Assembly (NCBI GenBank): GCA_000508865.1 | Contig: BAHP02000038.1 | Location: 1-36,049, forward strand | DNA length: 36,049 nt | Direction: 5' to 3' | DNA from: Clostridiales bacterium VE202-01 | GTDB taxonomy: Bacteria; Bacillota_I; Bacilli_A; Erysipelotrichales; Coprobacillaceae | In this document: positions 34,499 through 36,049 of the stretch, piece after piece | Position numbering within the stretch: the stretch's first letter is position 1 | Layout: each line of letters opens with the position of its first letter | Made by a program: the position numbers and the translations under genes | The notes under the pieces: model-generated | The model's input: only the letters and a program-made list of their open reading frames with translations | Databases searched by the model: none | Told to the model about the DNA's origin: nothing

Positions 34499-36049
34499 AG
34501 TGTTAAAAATGATCACTAAAGCAGGTATTGATCATTATGGTATTATCTCATGTAAAGAAGATGAAATGGATGAACGAATTAAGCAACTTGCAGAAGATTA
34601 TCATATTCGTGTGATTTGTTATCCTGATAATAAACATGAAGCTGTAAGAATAATTTTAGAAAAATTACTTGAAGATATTGATAGAGAAAAATATCAAAGA
34701 TTGGATTATCATCTTAGCAAAATAGATAGACCGATTGCTAATAGGTTTGTGTATAATTCTAACTTATTTCCTTTTGTAGGAAGAAATGAAGAATTAAAAC
34801 TTTTAAGAGAATTTTGTAAGAATAAAGATAAATTATGGTGGGCTATTACTGGAGCTGGAGGAAGTGGAAAAAGCAGGTTGGCATATGAATTTGAAAAGGA
34901 GCTAAAAAATCAACAGTGGCATGTTTATAGACTAGGACATAGTAATTATGATGATTTAAGGAAAATTAGTGATAGCTGCTGTAGTAATACTTTGTTTATT
35001 GCTGACTATGTTCAAGGACATATAGAAAAGATTGCAAAATGGTTGGAAAAGATAGTTAATGAAAAAAGAAGTTTTATTATCAAAATATTGTTGATTGAGC
35101 GAGATAGTAGTAATCAGAATAATAATACGCCATGGTATGAATTATTGAATCTATATGCAAATAATTCAGGGGAACTTAAAAATGTTTGTTATCAGGAAAG
35201 TTTTTTAGAATTAAAACCTTTATCTGATAGTGATCTAAAAGAAATTATGCGTAATTATATTGAAGAATATAGTCATAATGAAATAGATGAAGATAAGTTG
35301 TTGAAAGTACTAGAAGATGTTGATAAAGACTTAAAAAGACCTCTTTATGCATTATTTATTAGTGATGCCTGTTTAAATGATGACAATCTGACAAAGTGGA
35401 GTCGAAACGAAATATTGGATTATATGTATGATAGAGAAAACGGTTATTATCATAATCGAATAAACAATCTTTTAAATAATAGTCCTAATAAAAAAATAAA
35501 TAGTATAGTTGATAAGATAAGAACGATAGCTACTATATATGATGATATTTCTATTGAAAACTTTAAAAGTAAATACTCAGATATATATAATGATCTAAAC
35601 CGTTTAATAGCTAATATAGATACAGTAGAATCAACAGAAGACTTCTTAAATACTATTGGTCTTATTGAAGATGACTTAATTAAAGCAATTAAACCAGATT
35701 TGATAGGTGAATATTTTATTTGTAAACAAATAGAAAATCACGCTAATCTATCCTTATTATTTATTGAAAATTGGGAAGCAGAAATAAGTGTTTTCGAAGT
35801 CTTAATTAGAATGTGTTATGATTACGGTGATCTATTAAATAAAAACAAAGATTTCATCAAAAAAATATTATTATTTAATTCTAATAATGAAGAATCACTA
35901 TACTTGTATTCTTATTTAATGCTATTTCTTACATATCATTGTGCTAAAAATGATGATATAGAAGCATATTTTAATAAAATAAATGTGTTATTAGAAAATG
36001 ATATGGATGAAAAAATAGCAGAATCATTAGCGAACTCACTATGTTATTT
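34485..36049 (+). CDS. SIR2-STAND antiphage-type protein, NTPase part (runs off the window)
   Basis: Continuation of the SIR2 gene, open in one frame from 34485 to the window end (521 codons, no stop). It finishes the SIR2 domain (GIDHYGIISCKEDEMDERI), then FPFVGRNEELKLL leads into a P-loop ATPase with Walker A GAGGSGKSR (34851-34877), a Walker B-like strand NTLFIADYVQG and KILLIERD. Helical, repeat-like sequence follows. This is the layout of STAND NTPases, in which a sensor C-terminus recognises a phage protein. Together at least 748 residues, incomplete. It may be an Avs5-like or related SIR2-STAND protein; the missing C-terminus would decide. Confidence 0.75.

Overview
The window looks like a chromosomal segment of a gut Firmicute of the Erysipelotrichia type (Coprobacillus / Thomasclavelia ramosa group). 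This rests on strongly AT-rich DNA, A/T-ending codons, AGGAGG-type ribosome binding sites, a class III (Firmicutes-type) fructose-bisphosphatase, CIRCE-controlled groESL and a large FIVAR-bearing surface glycosidase. The taxon is an inference; no rRNA gene is present.

Layout. 1-3700: acylphosphatase and a SWIM/SNF2 helicase split by a frameshift. 3740-10842: an operon for the nickel-pincer nucleotide cofactor (larE, a DUF3842 gene, a nickel-type ECF transporter of three genes, larB, larC) followed by a MATE exporter; larA itself is absent. 10896-13439: a 31-residue DUF3789-like membrane peptide, a short-chain dehydrogenase/peroxiredoxin pair behind a 25-bp palindrome, and a Cof-type HAD phosphatase. 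13491-14595: a LexA-like S24 repressor divergent from two tiny genes, with two long palindromic operators between them. 14665-21968: an RpiR regulator and a fructose operon (fruK, fructose PTS, rpiA, Gfo/Idh/MocA oxidoreductase, fbp), with three matching TGAAA-N5-TTTC boxes. 22499-25341: an orphan PTS EIIB-like protein, an unknown protein, and an antibiotic-resistance-type ABC-F protein preceded by a leader peptide and alternative hairpins. 25444-31591: a lipoprotein with an internal duplication and a ~1650-residue GH20 surface enzyme behind a LicT/SacY-type antiterminator target. 31702-33679: groESL with two CIRCE elements. 33803-end: a SIR2-STAND type antiphage gene, cut by the window edge.

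How it works together. The lar block should import nickel and build the nickel-pincer cofactor for a LarA-type enzyme encoded elsewhere. The fructose block takes up and doubly phosphorylates fructose and links it to the pentose phosphate pathway and gluconeogenesis. Several units have readable cis-regulation: attenuation for the ABC-F gene, RAT antitermination for the glycosidase, CIRCE for groESL, and palindromic operators for the S24, RpiR and redox units.

Caution. Six genes are broken by single indels, each in an A or T homopolymer, some gains and some losses. This pattern fits sequencing error better than real decay, so the broken genes are described as if intact, with the break positions given.
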